From the NCBI GenBank assembly GCA_023954255.1, contig JAMLIH010000025.1:1-36931 (forward strand): a stretch of DNA of 36,931 nt. Direction: 5' to 3'. The position numbers and the translations under genes are program-made. Position 1 is the first letter of the stretch; each line of letters begins with the position of its first letter. Shown piece by piece: positions 8,354 through 17,682 of the stretch. The stretch comes from Phyllobacteriaceae bacterium (GTDB lineage: Bacteria > Pseudomonadota > Alphaproteobacteria > Rhizobiales > Rhizobiaceae). The notes under the pieces were generated by a model. It did not search any database and was not told where the DNA came from. It saw only the letters and a list, made by a program, of their open reading frames with translations.

Positions 8354-9048
8354 GCAGCCTCACCCCCCGATTCAGAACCCAATGACGGTTCGTGGCCGGA
8401 TGGTATCAGGCATTGCGTGGCGAACCTTGAAAAGGCGCGGGCGCGGTGGGAAAGACCCAGATCGCCCCTGCCCGCCTCCCAGCCATGCTTCTCGCTCGCC
8501 GGCATCTCGCCGAAGGTCACGTCATGGCCATCCGGCTTGAACACCGGATCATAGCCGAAGCCCTTGTCGCCGCGCGGCGGCCAGACAAGTGTACCTTCCA
8601 CTTCACCGCGGAAATACTCCGCATGACCGTCGGGCCAGCACAGGCACAGAACGGCAACGAAGCGGGCTGCGCGCTGTGCCGGCCCAGTGACGCCCTTTTC
8701 CTGCAGGGCCCGTTCGACCTTTTCCATCGCCATGAAAAAATCGCGGCCGGAACCATCGGGCTTCTCCGCCCAATCGGCGGTGTAGACGCCCGGCGCGCCG
8801 TCGAGCGCATCGACGCAAAGACCGGAATCGTCGGAAAGCGCCGGCAGGCCGGTGGCAACCGCCGCCGCGCTCGCCTTGGTATAGGCGTTCTCCTCGAACG
8901 TCGTCCCGGTTTCCTCAGGCTCGCCCAGGCCGTGATCGGCAGCCGATTTCGCGGTCAGGCCGAAGGGCCGCAGCAGGTCGTTGATCTCGGCCACCTTGCC
9001 GGCATTGTGGGTTGCGACAACGATCTCGGTTTCGGTCAAATGTCTCAT
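8350..9048 (-). CDS. rdgB: XTP/dITP diphosphatase (RdgB/HAM1 family)
   Basis: RdgB hydrolyses non-canonical purine nucleoside triphosphates (dITP, XTP) to keep them out of nucleic acids. The 232-aa protein has the nucleotide-binding [13 protein letters not shown] near its start, the catalytic loop [19 protein letters not shown], and [11 protein letters not shown] toward the end. The chosen start, [11 protein letters not shown], matches the usual N-terminus; a longer frame to 9111 is open but not needed. It lies between rph and hemW on the minus strand, the standard rhizobial arrangement, and its stop overlaps the hemW start. Confidence 0.96.
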   Translation of the reverse strand: MRHLTETEIVVATHNAGKVAEINDLLRPFGLTAKSAADHGLGEPEETGTTFEENAYTKASAAAVATGLPALSDDSGLCVDALDGAPGVYTADWAEKPDGSGRDFFMAMEKVERALQEKGVTGPAQRAARFVAVLCLCWPDGHAEYFRGEVEGTLVWPPRGDKGFGYDPVFKPDGHDVTFGEMPASEKHGWEAGRGDLGLSHRARAFSRFATQCLIPSGHEPSLGSESGGEAA

Positions 9049-9145
9049 GCCCGGCACTTCCCAACTGATGCCCCACAATTCAGGTTCGCCGAATTCCGGG
9101 CTGTGCAACAAAGCGCAGTTTCAAGTATGGCCGCAGACACAGTAC

Positions 9146-9850
9146 CTAACCGTCCTGCAGTTTCACGAGATCTGCAATACCGGCCTTGGCAAGTGAGAGC
9201 AGGTTGAGGAATTCCTCTTCACTGAAAGGCTTTCCTTCCGCCGTTCCCTGTACCTCCACGATGCCGCCCGAACCCGTCATGACGAAATTGGCATCTGTTT
9301 CGGCCGCCGAATCCTCATCATAGTCGAGATCGAGCACCGGCGTTCCCTCATAAATGCCGCAGGAGATCGCCGCCACATTGTCGGTCAGCACATGGTCCTT
9401 CACCATGCCGCGATGCTTCATCCAGGCAAGGCATTCCTTGAGCGCTATGAAGCCGCCGGTAATCGAGGCGGTGCGCGTGCCGCCATCGGCCTGGATAACA
9501 TCGCAGTCGACGGTGATCTGGCGTTCACCAAGTGCCTCGAGATCGACCACTGAGCGCAGCGAACGGCCGATCAGGCGCGAAATTTCCTGGGTGCGGCCGG
9601 ACTGCTTTCCCGCCGCCGCCTCGCGCCGCATGCGCTCATGGGTGGAACGCGGCAGCATGCCGTATTCGGCCGTTACCCAGCCCTTGCCGGCGCCGCGCAG
9701 CCATGGCGGGACACGCTCCTCAAGGCTGGCCGTACACAAGACATGGGTGTTGCCGCACTTGATCAGGCATGACCCTTCGGCATGCAGCGAATAGCCCTTT
9801 TCGATGGTTACGCTACGCATTTCGTCGGGTTTTCGGCTCGAAGGGCGCAT
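9146..9850 (-). CDS. rph: Ribonuclease PH
   Basis: RNase PH is a phosphorolytic 3'-5' exoribonuclease that trims tRNA 3' ends. The 234-aa product has the family N-terminus ([11 protein letters not shown]), the [20 protein letters not shown] region, [12 protein letters not shown] and [15 protein letters not shown] phosphate/RNA-binding motifs, and the [14 protein letters not shown] motif. Length fits the usual 238. Start 9850 is supported by AGGAGG 4 nt upstream; the longer frame to 9970 is unlikely. It is divergent from hrcA, a common pairing in alphaproteobacteria. Confidence 0.97.
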   Translation of the reverse strand: MRPSSRKPDEMRSVTIEKGYSLHAEGSCLIKCGNTHVLCTASLEERVPPWLRGAGKGWVTAEYGMLPRSTHERMRREAAAGKQSGRTQEISRLIGRSLRSVVDLEALGERQITVDCDVIQADGGTRTASITGGFIALKECLAWMKHRGMVKDHVLTDNVAAISCGIYEGTPVLDLDYDEDSAAETDANFVMTGSGGIVEVQGTAEGKPFSEEEFLNLLSLAKAGIADLVKLQDG

Positions 9851-9964
9851 TCCGCCTCCTGTTTTGTTGGAAAAAGGCAAACAGGCGCCGCTTGTAGAGG
9901 CAATGGCGGCAAAAAGTAAAGAACGGGATGTGCAATCGGCAGAGCCCCTGCAAGGTAGCCATGA

Positions 9965-9992
9965 TTGCACGGCGAAAAGGATGCGCTATATT
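9965..9992 (+). promoter_or_regulatory. Candidate promoter of hrcA
   Basis: TTGCAC (9965-9970), a 16-bp spacer and TATATT (9987-9992) form a good sigma70-like promoter. The expected start of transcription, about 7 nt downstream, falls at or next to the ATG at 9999, so the mRNA may be leaderless. Confidence 0.5.
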
Positions 9993-9998
9993 TTTGTC

Positions 9999-11099
9999 AT
10001 GAGCAAACCCCTGCCCCAGACTTCCGGCCGCAACCGGGAAGACCGCGAACTGGTAAACCAGCTCGATGCGCGCTCGCGCGATGTCTTCCGGCATATCGTC
10101 GAGAACTATCTTCAGACCGGCGAGCCGCTCGGCTCGCGCAACCTGTCGCGGGTTTTCAGCGAAGGCCTGTCGGCTGCGACCATCCGCAACGTGATGGGTG
10201 ACCTCGAGCATCTCGGGCTGATTTTCGCGCCGCACACCAGCGCCGGACGGTTGCCGACCGAACTGGGGCTGCGCTTCTTCGTCGACAGTTTCATGGAGAT
10301 CGGCGACCTGAACTCCGAAGACCGCCGCTCGATCGATGCACAGGTCAGGGCCAGCGGCGACGGCCGCAGCATGGAATCGATCCTGACGGAGGCCAGCCAG
10401 CTGCTTTCGGGCCTGACCCACAGCGCGGGTCTTGTCACCAGCGCCAAGCAGGATTTGCGGCTCAAGCATATCGAATTCGTGCGGCTCGAACCCACCAGGG
10501 CGCTGGTCGTCATTGTCGGGGAAAGCGGCCATGTGGAAAACCGCATCATCGACCTTCCGGCGGGCATTACCGCTTCCTCGCTGGTCGAGGCGGCAAACTA
10601 CATGAATGCCAAGGTTGCCGGATTGACGCTCGGCGAAGCGCGCACCCAATTCGAGCGCCTGCACAACGAGACCCGCGCCGAGCTCGATTCGCTGGTTGCC
10701 CGCATGGTCGATGAAGGGGTGGCGGTGTGGGCCGGTGCCCAGGACCGCGATCCCGGAAGGATCATCGTTTCGGGCCATGCCAACCTGCTCAACGATTTGA
10801 AGGCCGCGGAAGACCTCGCCCGGGTGCAGCGGCTGTTCGACGATCTCGAAGCCAAGGACAGCCTGATCCGCCTGCTCAACCTTGCCGAGGAAGGCGAAGG
10901 GGTGAGAATCTTCATCGGTGCCGAAAGCCGGTTGTTCTCGCAATCGGGCTCCTCGCTGGTGGTGGTGCCCTACCGGGACGACAATCAGCGGGTGATCGGG
11001 GCGCTCGGGATCATCGGCCCGACACGGCTCAACTACGCCCGTATCGTGCCGATGATCGACTACACGGCGGAAGTCGTGGGCAAGATGCTGCGCCGGTAG
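9999..11099 (+). CDS. hrcA: Heat-inducible transcription repressor HrcA
   Basis: HrcA represses chaperone genes by binding CIRCE elements (usually upstream of groESL) and is itself tuned by GroEL. The 366-aa protein has an N-terminal winged helix with SRDVFRHIVENYLQTGEPLG and GLSAATIRNVMGDLEHLGL, and the following HTSAGRLPTELGLRFFVD; a GAF-like effector domain makes up the rest. ATG 9999 is chosen because a promoter ends just before it. ATG 9981 (six residues longer) overlaps the spacer and -10 of that promoter. No Shine-Dalgarno precedes 9999. No CIRCE copy was seen here. grpE follows after 129 bp. Confidence 0.94.
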   Translation: MSKPLPQTSGRNREDRELVNQLDARSRDVFRHIVENYLQTGEPLGSRNLSRVFSEGLSAATIRNVMGDLEHLGLIFAPHTSAGRLPTELGLRFFVDSFMEIGDLNSEDRRSIDAQVRASGDGRSMESILTEASQLLSGLTHSAGLVTSAKQDLRLKHIEFVRLEPTRALVVIVGESGHVENRIIDLPAGITASSLVEAANYMNAKVAGLTLGEARTQFERLHNETRAELDSLVARMVDEGVAVWAGAQDRDPGRIIVSGHANLLNDLKAAEDLARVQRLFDDLEAKDSLIRLLNLAEEGEGVRIFIGAESRLFSQSGSSLVVVPYRDDNQRVIGALGIIGPTRLNYARIVPMIDYTAEVVGKMLRR

Positions 11100-11140
11100 A
11101 CCAGGTTGCGGGCAATCGGCCCAAATCGCCCTGCCGGGGG

Positions 11141-11169
11141 TTGATTTTTCACACCGGGAACCTGATATC
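11141..11169 (+). promoter_or_regulatory. Weak candidate promoter of grpE
   Basis: TTGATT (11141-11146), 17 bp, then GATATC (11164-11169) gives a poor sigma70-like match about 60 nt before grpE. A 6-bp inverted repeat CCTGAT...ATCAGG (11161-11166, 11178-11183) overlaps the -10. No clear heat-shock sigma32 promoter was found. Confidence 0.25.
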
Positions 11170-11228
11170 GGGGCCAAATCAGGCTTAGGCCAATCCAGAT
11201 CATCCGGATACACGCACAGGACAGAAAG

Positions 11229-11936
11229 ATGACGGACAACACCGAGCATCAGGCAAAGGACGCCGTGAACGAAGCCGGACAGGATGCCGTGGATGAAACC
11301 GCTGCTGAAAGCCCGGAAACCGAGGAAATGACAGGCGAAGAGGCCGAAATGGAAATTGCCGAAAGGGCAGCGAAAAGCGGCTTTTCGAGCCCGGCGGCTT
11401 TTCTGGCCGCCGAACTCGAACGCCTCGAACAGGAAAAAGGCGAGTTGAACGACCAGTTTCTGCGCGCCCATGCGGAAATGGAAAACCTGCGCCGGCGTAC
11501 CCAGAAGGATGTCGCCGATGCACGGGAATACTCCATCGCCGGCTTTGCCCGTGAGATGCTGCAGGTTGCAGACAATCTGCGCCGGGCCATCGACACGCTG
11601 CCGGAAGACGCGCGTGAAAATGGCGATGACGGACTGAAGGCGCTGATCGAAGGCGTCGAGATGACCGAGCGCGCCATGATGCAGGGGCTTGAAAAGCACG
11701 GGGTGAAGAAGATTTCGCCGCTTAACGAGCGCTTCGACCCGAATTTTCACCAGGCGATGTTCGAAATTCCCAATACCGATGTTCCCAACAACACCGTTCT
11801 GAACGTGGTGCAGGAAGGTTTCGTCATCGGCAACCGCTGCCTGCGGCCGGCCATGGTGGGCGTATCGAAGGGTGGCCCCAAGCAGGCGGCTCCAAGGTCG
11901 GAAGAAGCGACCAAGGCAGACTCAGGCGAGGCGTAA
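11229..11936 (+). CDS. grpE: GrpE nucleotide exchange factor for DnaK
   Basis: GrpE is a dimeric co-chaperone that releases ADP from DnaK. The 235-aa protein has a long acidic N-terminal tail, a coiled-coil stretch (about residues 60-105, [20 protein letters not shown], then [10 protein letters not shown]), the [13 protein letters not shown] segment, and the C-terminal beta domain with [19 protein letters not shown] and the [28 protein letters not shown] signature. Length is typical for alphaproteobacteria. It follows hrcA, as in many heat-shock loci, but dnaK/dnaJ are not in this window. Confidence 0.97.
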   Translation: MTDNTEHQAKDAVNEAGQDAVDETAAESPETEEMTGEEAEMEIAERAAKSGFSSPAAFLAAELERLEQEKGELNDQFLRAHAEMENLRRRTQKDVADAREYSIAGFAREMLQVADNLRRAIDTLPEDARENGDDGLKALIEGVEMTERAMMQGLEKHGVKKISPLNERFDPNFHQAMFEIPNTDVPNNTVLNVVQEGFVIGNRCLRPAMVGVSKGGPKQAAPRSEEATKADSGEA

Positions 11937-11964
11937 TCCGGCTTTCGCCGGGAACGGCGCGCGG

Positions 11965-11997
11965 CTCCGCAGGGCAATTGCAAATTCTCCTGCGGAG
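11965..11997 (+). repeat. 9-bp perfect stem-loop before glnD
   Basis: CTCCGCAGG (11965-11973) and CCTGCGGAG (11989-11997) are perfect inverted repeats around a 15-nt loop, which itself contains the palindrome GCAATTGC. No T run follows, so it is not an intrinsic terminator. It ends 18 nt before the glnD ATG and could affect mRNA stability or initiation. A smaller CCGGC-TTTC-GCCGG hairpin lies just after grpE. Confidence 0.55.
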
Positions 11998-12015
11998 ACA
12001 TAAAGGTGCGCCATC

Positions 12016-14818
12016 ATGGCGAAGCAGACCCTTTCCAAGCCTCTGATCAATCCGACCCGTTTTCTGGATGACATCGAGGAATTCGTCGCAAACAGCGGCC
12101 ATGCTCCTGCTTCCACTGCCCTGCGGACGGAGTTGCTTACCCATTTCAAGGCCGTCTATCGCGAGGCGCGCAACAAGGCGGAAGCGCTGTTGCTGGACGA
12201 CGGCGACGGCACGCTGTGTGCCAAGCGGCTGTCGCACCTGCAGGACACGCTGATCGAGACGATCTACCGCTTCGCCGCCCAGCACATCTATCACAACGAC
12301 AACCCGTCTAGCGGCGAGCGGCTGACGATCGCGGCCGTTGGCGGGTACGGGCGGGGCACGCTGGCGCCGGGCTCCGATATCGACCTGCTGTTCATTCTGC
12401 CGTTCAAGCAGACGCCGTGGTGCGAGCAGATCGTCGAGTACGTGCTCTATTTCCTCTGGGACATGGGCTACAAGGTGGGCCATGCCACCCGCAACATCGA
12501 CGAGTGCATCCGCCAGGCCAAGGCGGACATGACAATCCGCACCTCGATCCTGGAAGCGCGATACATCAGCGGCGATGTGGAATTGTCTTCCTGAGCTCGA
12601 GGCCCGTTTTCAGAAGGAAGTGGTGCGCAGGACGGCGAAACAGTTCATCGACGCCAAGCTCGCCGAGCGCGACCTGCGCCACCGCAAGGCCGGCGAATCA
12701 CGCTATCTGGTCGAACCCAACATCAAGGACGGCAAGGGCGGTCTGCGCGACCTGCATACGCTGTTCTGGATCGGCAAATACTATTACCGGGTGTCGCGGC
12801 CGAGGGAACTGGTGGAGGCAGGACTCTTCACCGCCGACGAATTCCGCCGCTTCAAGCGTGCCGAATCGGTTTCTTTTGACCGCTGCCACATGCATTTCCT
12901 GACCGGGCGGCCGGAGGAACGGCTTTCCTTCGACATCCAGCGGGAAATGGCGACCCGGCTGAAATACCTTTCCCATGGCGGCCTGCTCGATGTGGAGCGT
13001 TTCATGAAGCACTACTTCCTGATCGCCAAGGAAGTGGGGGACCTCACCCTGATCGTTTGCGCGGAACTGGAGGAGGAGCAGGCAAAATCGGTTACCGGCA
13101 TCAACGGGCTCATCCGCTCGATCCGTTTTCCGGTGCGCAAGATTGCCGGGTCGACCGACTTCGTCGACGATCACGGCCGCATCAACATTGCCGACGAAAA
13201 GGTCTTCAAGCGCGATCCGGTCAACCTGCTGCGCATCTTCAAGCTGGCTGACGACAACAACCTCGACATTCATCCCGATGCCCGGTACCTGCTGGCGAAT
13301 TCGCTCAAGCTGATCGACAAGAAGCTGCGCGCCAACGAGGAGGCGAACCGGCTGTTTCTGGCCGTCGTCACCTCGCGCAACGGGCCGGAAACACTGTTGC
13401 GCAAGATGAACGAGACCGGCGTGCTGGGCCGCTTCATCCCGGCCTTCGGCAAGATCGTCGCGATGATGCAGTTCAACATGTATCATCACTACACGGTGGA
13501 TGAGCACCTGATCCGTGCCGTCGGCATCCTGTCGGCCATCGAACGCAACCTGATCGGTCAGGACCATCCGCTTTCGGCACGCCTGCTGCCGGAAATCGAG
13601 GACCGCGAGGCGCTCTACATCGCGGTACTGATCCACGACATCGCCAAGGGACGGCGGGAAGACCATTCCATCGCCGGCGCCAAGGTGGCGCGCGGCCTGT
13701 GCCCAAGGCTCGGCTTTTCGAAGCAGCGCACGGACCTGGTCGAGTGGCTGGTGCTGGAACACCTCGCCATGAGCATGACCGCGCAGTCGCGCGATCTTTC
13801 CGACCGCAAGACCATCGAGACCTTCGCGGCAACCGTGCAATCGGCAGAACGGCTCAAATACCTGCTGATCCTGACCGTATGCGACATCCGCGCCGTAGGG
13901 CCCGGCGTGTGGAACGGCTGGAAGGGGCAGTTGCTGCGCACGCTCTATCATGCCGCGATGCCGCTCTTGACCGGCGGGTTTACCGAGGTCGACCAGAAAG
14001 GCGCGGTGGCGCAGGCCCGCCAGGACCTTGCCGGCGCCCTTCAGGACTGGGATGAAGAAGAGCTCAAGGCCATTCTTGACCTGCACTACGATCCCTATTT
14101 CCTGTCGACGCCGCTCGAAAACCAGATCCGCCACATGGAATTCCTGCGCATGGCGAAGGCGCGCAACGAGCAGCTTTCCACCATGGTGCACACCAAGGAA
14201 TTCGAGGCGATCACCGAGATCAACGTGCTGTCGCCCGACCATCCCAAGCTGCTGTCGATCCTGGCAGGCGTGTGCGCTGCTGCAGGCGCCAACATCGTCG
14301 ATGCCAAGATTCACACCACGCGCGACGGGCGGGCACTCGACACCATCTTCATCAACCGTGAGTTCGAGAACGACCGGGACGAGATCGAGCGCGCCGAACG
14401 ACTGTGCAAGACGATCCGAGATGCGCTGACCGGCAAGGTGCAGCTCTCCGACCTGCAGGCCAAGCAGCCGCGCCAGCGCCGCGCCGCCAAGGCGTTTTCG
14501 ATCCAGCCGGAAGTTGCCATCAACAACAACCTGTCGAACGATTTCACCGTTATCGAGGTACAGTGCCTGGACAGGCCGGGCGTGCTTTCCGACATCACCT
14601 TTGCGATTGCCGAGCTCAACCTGAACATCGCATCTGCCCAGATCGCCACTTTCGGCGAAAAGGCCATCGACAGTTTCTACGTCACCGATCTTGTTGGCGA
14701 CAAAATCCTGTTGGAAGGACGCCAGCGCAGGATCATCGACACGCTGACGGAAGCCATCAAATCGGGTACGGCTCGAATCAGGGACAACATGCCGGACAGG
14801 GCTGTTCCGGCAAAATGA
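12016..14818 (+). CDS. glnD: GlnD, [protein-PII] uridylyltransferase/uridylyl-removing enzyme, interrupted by a +1 frameshift
   Basis: GlnD senses glutamine and uridylylates or deuridylylates PII proteins. The first 192 codons hold the nucleotidyltransferase core (GGYGRG 109-114; SDIDLL 120-125 with the catalytic Asp pair). The frame then ends at TGA 12592-12594. The next frame, joined at GAG 12593, continues without gap or loss: ELEARFQKEVV, KLAERDLRHRKAG, EPNIKDGKGGLRDL, the HD domain (IHDIAKGRREDHS, about 538-550) and two C-terminal ACT domains (EINVLSPDHPKLLSIL; VIEVQCLDRPGVLSDI). Joined, it is about 933 aa, as in rhizobia. All domains are intact, so an extra base (error or mutation) or a recoding event must be assumed. 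An ATG at 12575 could only start a UTase-less fragment. murJ follows closely. Confidence 0.93.
12586..12597 (+). other. Frameshift site in glnD: TCT-TCC-TGA-GCT
   Basis: In the first frame the ribosome reaches TCC (12589-12591) and TGA (12592-12594). Skipping one base after TCC gives GAG-CTC-GAG and restores GlnD with a gapless fit to the family pattern. UCC-UGA is the sequence of the +1 shift site in eukaryotic ornithine decarboxylase antizyme. No strong Shine-Dalgarno-like stimulator, as in bacterial prfB, is seen just upstream. Confidence 0.7.
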
Positions 14819-14827
14819 GGTAGCGGT

Positions 14828-16390
14828 TTGGGCCTGGTTTCCAAATTTCTCTCGGTGGGTGCGGCGACGATGGCAAGCCGCGTGCTCGGCTTTGTGCGCG
14901 AAGCGATGATCGCAGGCCTGCTGGGCGCAGGCCCGGTGGCCGACGCCTTCTATGCCGCATTCCGCTTTCCCAACCTGTTCCGCCGCCTGTTTGCCGAGGG
15001 CGCGTTCAACTCCGCCTTCGTGCCGCTGTTTGCCAGCGAGCTCGAGACCGGCGGACGGGCGGCGGCAAGAAAGTTCGCCGAGGAAATCCTGTCCTCTCTG
15101 CTGCTCATCCTGCTGGTGCTTTCCGGGCTTGCCATGGCCTTCATGCCGTTTCTTGTCGGCACCATCATTGCGCCCGGCTTCGCCGACAATCCCGAACAGT
15201 TCGACCTGACCGCCCTGCTCGGGCGGATCATGTTTCCCTATCTGACCGCCATGTCGCTGGTGGCGATGTTTTCGGGCGTGCTCAATTCGTTCCGGCGCTA
15301 CTTTCTCGCCGCACTGGCGCCGGTGCTGCTCAATGTGGTGCTGATCGCGGTTCTGTCGGCAAGTCTTTTGACCAGCTTCAGCGAGACGGCACTTGGTACC
15401 GCAATGGCCTGGGGGGTCAGCCTCTCCGGTGTCCTGCAGGTGCTGCTGCTGATCTACGGCATCCACCGGGAGGGTTTTCCGGTCAACCTGAAGAAGCCCC
15501 GGTTTTCGGCCCCGGTGCGCCGGCTGCTGGTGCTGGCGGTGCCGACCGCGATTGCCGCCGGGATCGCCCAGATCAACCTGCTGGTCGGCCAGATCATCGC
15601 CTCGGCGCAGGAGGGCGCCATCTCCATTCTCAACTATGCCGACCGGCTGATGCAGCTGCCACTCGGCATCATCGCCGTTTCCATCGGCGTCGTGCTGCTG
15701 CCGGAACTGACACGGGCGCTGGCCGGCGACGATGCGGCGGAAGCCCGCAAGCTGCAGGATCGCAGCATCGAGTTCGGTCTCGGTCTGATGGTTCCGGCCG
15801 CCATCGGTCTCTATCTCATTCCCGAGGCGCTGATTTCCCTGATCTATGAGCGCGGCGCCTTTTCCCGTGAAACCACGCTCGTCACGGCACAGGTGCTATC
15901 AATCTTCGCGCTCGGTCTGCCGGCGGTGGTGCTGACGAAGATTTTTCAGCCATCCTACTATTCGCGAAAGGATACGCGAACGCCGATGTGGTTTGCCGGC
16001 GTCAATGCGCTGACCAATATCGTGCTGGCCATCGCGCTGTTTCCGCGCCTCGGCATTGCCGGACTTGCCTGGGCGTTCTCGGTCGCAAGCTGGATCAATG
16101 CGCTGCTGCTCGGCGGAACCCTGTACCTGAAGAACCACTACCGGCCCGGCCCCGATGCCCTGCGCAATGCAGCGCTTATCCTGCTCGCCAGCCTTTGCAT
16201 GGGCGGCGTGATCGTTGTTCTTCGAAACTATCTCGGCGCAAGCCTGCTCGATGCACCGCTTCTGCAACGCATTGGTTTCGTTCTTTGCATCATTGCCGCC
16301 TCGGCAGTGGTCTATTTCGCCATCGTGATCGCCACCGGCGCCGTACCGCGCGGACCGCTGATGCCGATGCTGCGACGCAGGCGGGGTTAG
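14828..16390 (+). CDS. murJ: Lipid II flippase MurJ
   Basis: MurJ is the inner-membrane flippase that moves lipid II for peptidoglycan synthesis. The 520-aa, strongly hydrophobic protein (about 14 membrane segments) has the family start VSKFLSVGAATMASRVLGFV and the signature DAFYAAFRFPNLFRRLFAEG, with further conserved parts FNSAFVPLF and LIYERGAFS. The start is TTG with GAGG about 8 nt upstream; the next ATG would cut conserved residues. It begins 9 nt after glnD, so the two are probably co-transcribed. Confidence 0.96.
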   Translation: MGLVSKFLSVGAATMASRVLGFVREAMIAGLLGAGPVADAFYAAFRFPNLFRRLFAEGAFNSAFVPLFASELETGGRAAARKFAEEILSSLLLILLVLSGLAMAFMPFLVGTIIAPGFADNPEQFDLTALLGRIMFPYLTAMSLVAMFSGVLNSFRRYFLAALAPVLLNVVLIAVLSASLLTSFSETALGTAMAWGVSLSGVLQVLLLIYGIHREGFPVNLKKPRFSAPVRRLLVLAVPTAIAAGIAQINLLVGQIIASAQEGAISILNYADRLMQLPLGIIAVSIGVVLLPELTRALAGDDAAEARKLQDRSIEFGLGLMVPAAIGLYLIPEALISLIYERGAFSRETTLVTAQVLSIFALGLPAVVLTKIFQPSYYSRKDTRTPMWFAGVNALTNIVLAIALFPRLGIAGLAWAFSVASWINALLLGGTLYLKNHYRPGPDALRNAALILLASLCMGGVIVVLRNYLGASLLDAPLLQRIGFVLCIIAASAVVYFAIVIATGAVPRGPLMPMLRRRRG

Positions 16391-16492
16391 CTCCCCTCTT
16401 GCCATCAGGGCTGTGCTCCGCCATAACCCGCGCGATTTTCCAACAGACTTACGGCCCGCCGTTCCATCCGGCCGGCCTCACAGGAACCAGAC

Positions 16493-17539
16493 ATGGCACA
16501 GCCTTCCAACCGCGTGTTTTCAGGCATCCAGCCGACCGGCAATCTCCACCTCGGCAACTATCTCGGCGCGATCAAGAAATTCGTCGCCATGCAGCACAGC
16601 CATGAATGCATCTATTGCGTCGTCGATCTGCATGCGATTACCCAGCCTTTCTCGGTCTGGGGCGGGCCGGAGAAACTTGCCGACCACACGCGGGAAGTAA
16701 CGGCGGCCTATCTTGCCTCCGGCATCGACCCGGAAAAGAACATCATCTTCAACCAGAGCCAGGTGGTCGAACACGCCGAACTGGCCTGGCTGTTCAACTG
16801 CGTTGCCCGCATGGGCTGGCTCAGCCGCATGACGCAGTTCAAGGAAAAGGCAGGCAAGGACCGGGAGAAAGCCTCGGTCGGCCTGTTTGCCTATCCCACG
16901 CTGATGGCTGCCGACATCCTGTTGTACCGGGCAACGCATGTTCCGGTCGGCGATGACCAGAAACAGCATCTGGAACTGACGCGGGACGTCGCAGCCAAGT
17001 TCAACAACGACTTTGCCGAGAGCATCGCCAGATGCGGGCATGGCGAGGCCTATTTCCCGATGACCGAGCCGATCATCGAGGGACCGGCAACCCGCGTCAT
17101 GAGCCTGCGTGACGGGTCGAAAAAGATGTCGAAATCCGATCCATCCGATCTTTCGCGGATTGCGCTGACCGACGACGCCGATTCGATCGGGAAGAAGATC
17201 CGCAAGGCAAAGACCGATCCCGCGCCGCTGCCGGAAGACATCGAAGGACTGAAGGATCGCCCCGAGGCAGACAACCTCGTCGGCATCTATGCAGCCCTTG
17301 CAGAAACCTCCCGGGAAGACGTGATCGCCGAATATGGCGGCAAGGAATTCTCGATCTTCAAGCCCGCGCTGGCGGAGCTTGCCGTTGAGAAGCTGGCTCC
17401 CATCAGCGATGAAATGCGGCGGCTTACAGCCGATCCGGCAGGCGTGGACGACGTGTTGCGCAAGGGGGCGGAGCGCGCCCGTGCAATCGCTGTCGAGACC
17501 ATGGCCGAAGTCAGGGATATTGTCGGCTTCCTGCGCTGA
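16493..17539 (+). CDS. trpS: Tryptophanyl-tRNA synthetase
   Basis: This class I aminoacyl-tRNA synthetase charges tRNA-Trp. The 348-aa protein has the HIGH-type motif in [10 protein letters not shown] (about residues 16-25) after FSGIQPTG, the DLHAITQP segment, the [17 protein letters not shown]-like tryptophan-site region (here [17 protein letters not shown]), and the KMSKS loop near residue 211. Length is within the usual 330-350. The 102-bp gap after murJ shows no obvious promoter. The next gene, nfuA, has its own promoter. Confidence 0.97.
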   Translation: MAQPSNRVFSGIQPTGNLHLGNYLGAIKKFVAMQHSHECIYCVVDLHAITQPFSVWGGPEKLADHTREVTAAYLASGIDPEKNIIFNQSQVVEHAELAWLFNCVARMGWLSRMTQFKEKAGKDREKASVGLFAYPTLMAADILLYRATHVPVGDDQKQHLELTRDVAAKFNNDFAESIARCGHGEAYFPMTEPIIEGPATRVMSLRDGSKKMSKSDPSDLSRIALTDDADSIGKKIRKAKTDPAPLPEDIEGLKDRPEADNLVGIYAALAETSREDVIAEYGGKEFSIFKPALAELAVEKLAPISDEMRRLTADPAGVDDVLRKGAERARAIAVETMAEVRDIVGFLR

Positions 17540-17564
17540 AGGCAGACGATCCCAGCGATAAACG

Positions 17565-17598
17565 GGGCGCAATTGCGTATCCGCGTTGAAATGCGCCC
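17565..17598. repeat. Inverted repeat upstream of nfuA
   Basis: GGGCGCA (17565-17571) and TGCGCCC (17592-17598) are perfect 7-bp inverted repeats around 20 nt, and a nested palindrome CGCAATTGCG lies at 17568-17577. The structure overlaps the -35 of the nfuA promoter and follows trpS by 25 bp. No T run follows, so a terminator role is not supported. Confidence 0.4.
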
Positions 17599-17614
17599 GT
17601 GGAAAGCGTATCTT
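17586..17614 (+). promoter_or_regulatory. Candidate sigma70 promoter of nfuA
   Basis: TTGAAA (17586-17591), exactly 17 bp, then TATCTT (17609-17614). The predicted transcription start is near 17621, inside the palindrome at 17618-17634. The leader to the nfuA ATG would be about 62 nt. Confidence 0.65.
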
Positions 17615-17617
17615 GCG

Positions 17618-17634
17618 TTTAGAACAATTCTAAA
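17618..17634. promoter_or_regulatory. Irr/ICE-type iron box at the nfuA transcription start
   Basis: TTTAGAA-CAA-TTCTAAA is a perfect 7-3-7 palindrome. It resembles the iron control element bound by the heme-responsive regulator Irr in Rhizobiales. It begins 4 bp after the -10, a repressing position. The gene downstream encodes an Fe-S carrier, which fits iron control. The motif is visible; the identity of the regulator is from memory of the family. Confidence 0.65.
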
Positions 17635-17682
17635 CGGGTCATCGCCGAAAACGGCAGCAAGGCCCGAATCCGAGGAAGCGTC

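Noticed and set aside
9851-11228. CIRCE element controlling hrcA or grpE
   Set aside because: No TTAGCACTC-N9-GAGTGCTAA-like sequence was seen in the hrcA or grpE upstream regions.
9813-11750. Long minus-strand frame of 645 codons across hrcA and grpE
   Set aside because: It is an antisense shadow of two well-recognised genes, common in high-GC DNA, with low-complexity His/Arg-rich sequence.
12575-14818. ATG 12575 as the real start of a separate, shorter glnD-like gene
   Set aside because: It begins inside the frame of the first part, has no ribosome site, and lacks the nucleotidyltransferase core found in frame just upstream.
12698-15466. Very long minus-strand frame of 922 codons opposite glnD and murJ
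   Set aside because: No recognisable domain, and it spans two conserved plus-strand genes; typical antisense open frame of high-GC coding DNA.
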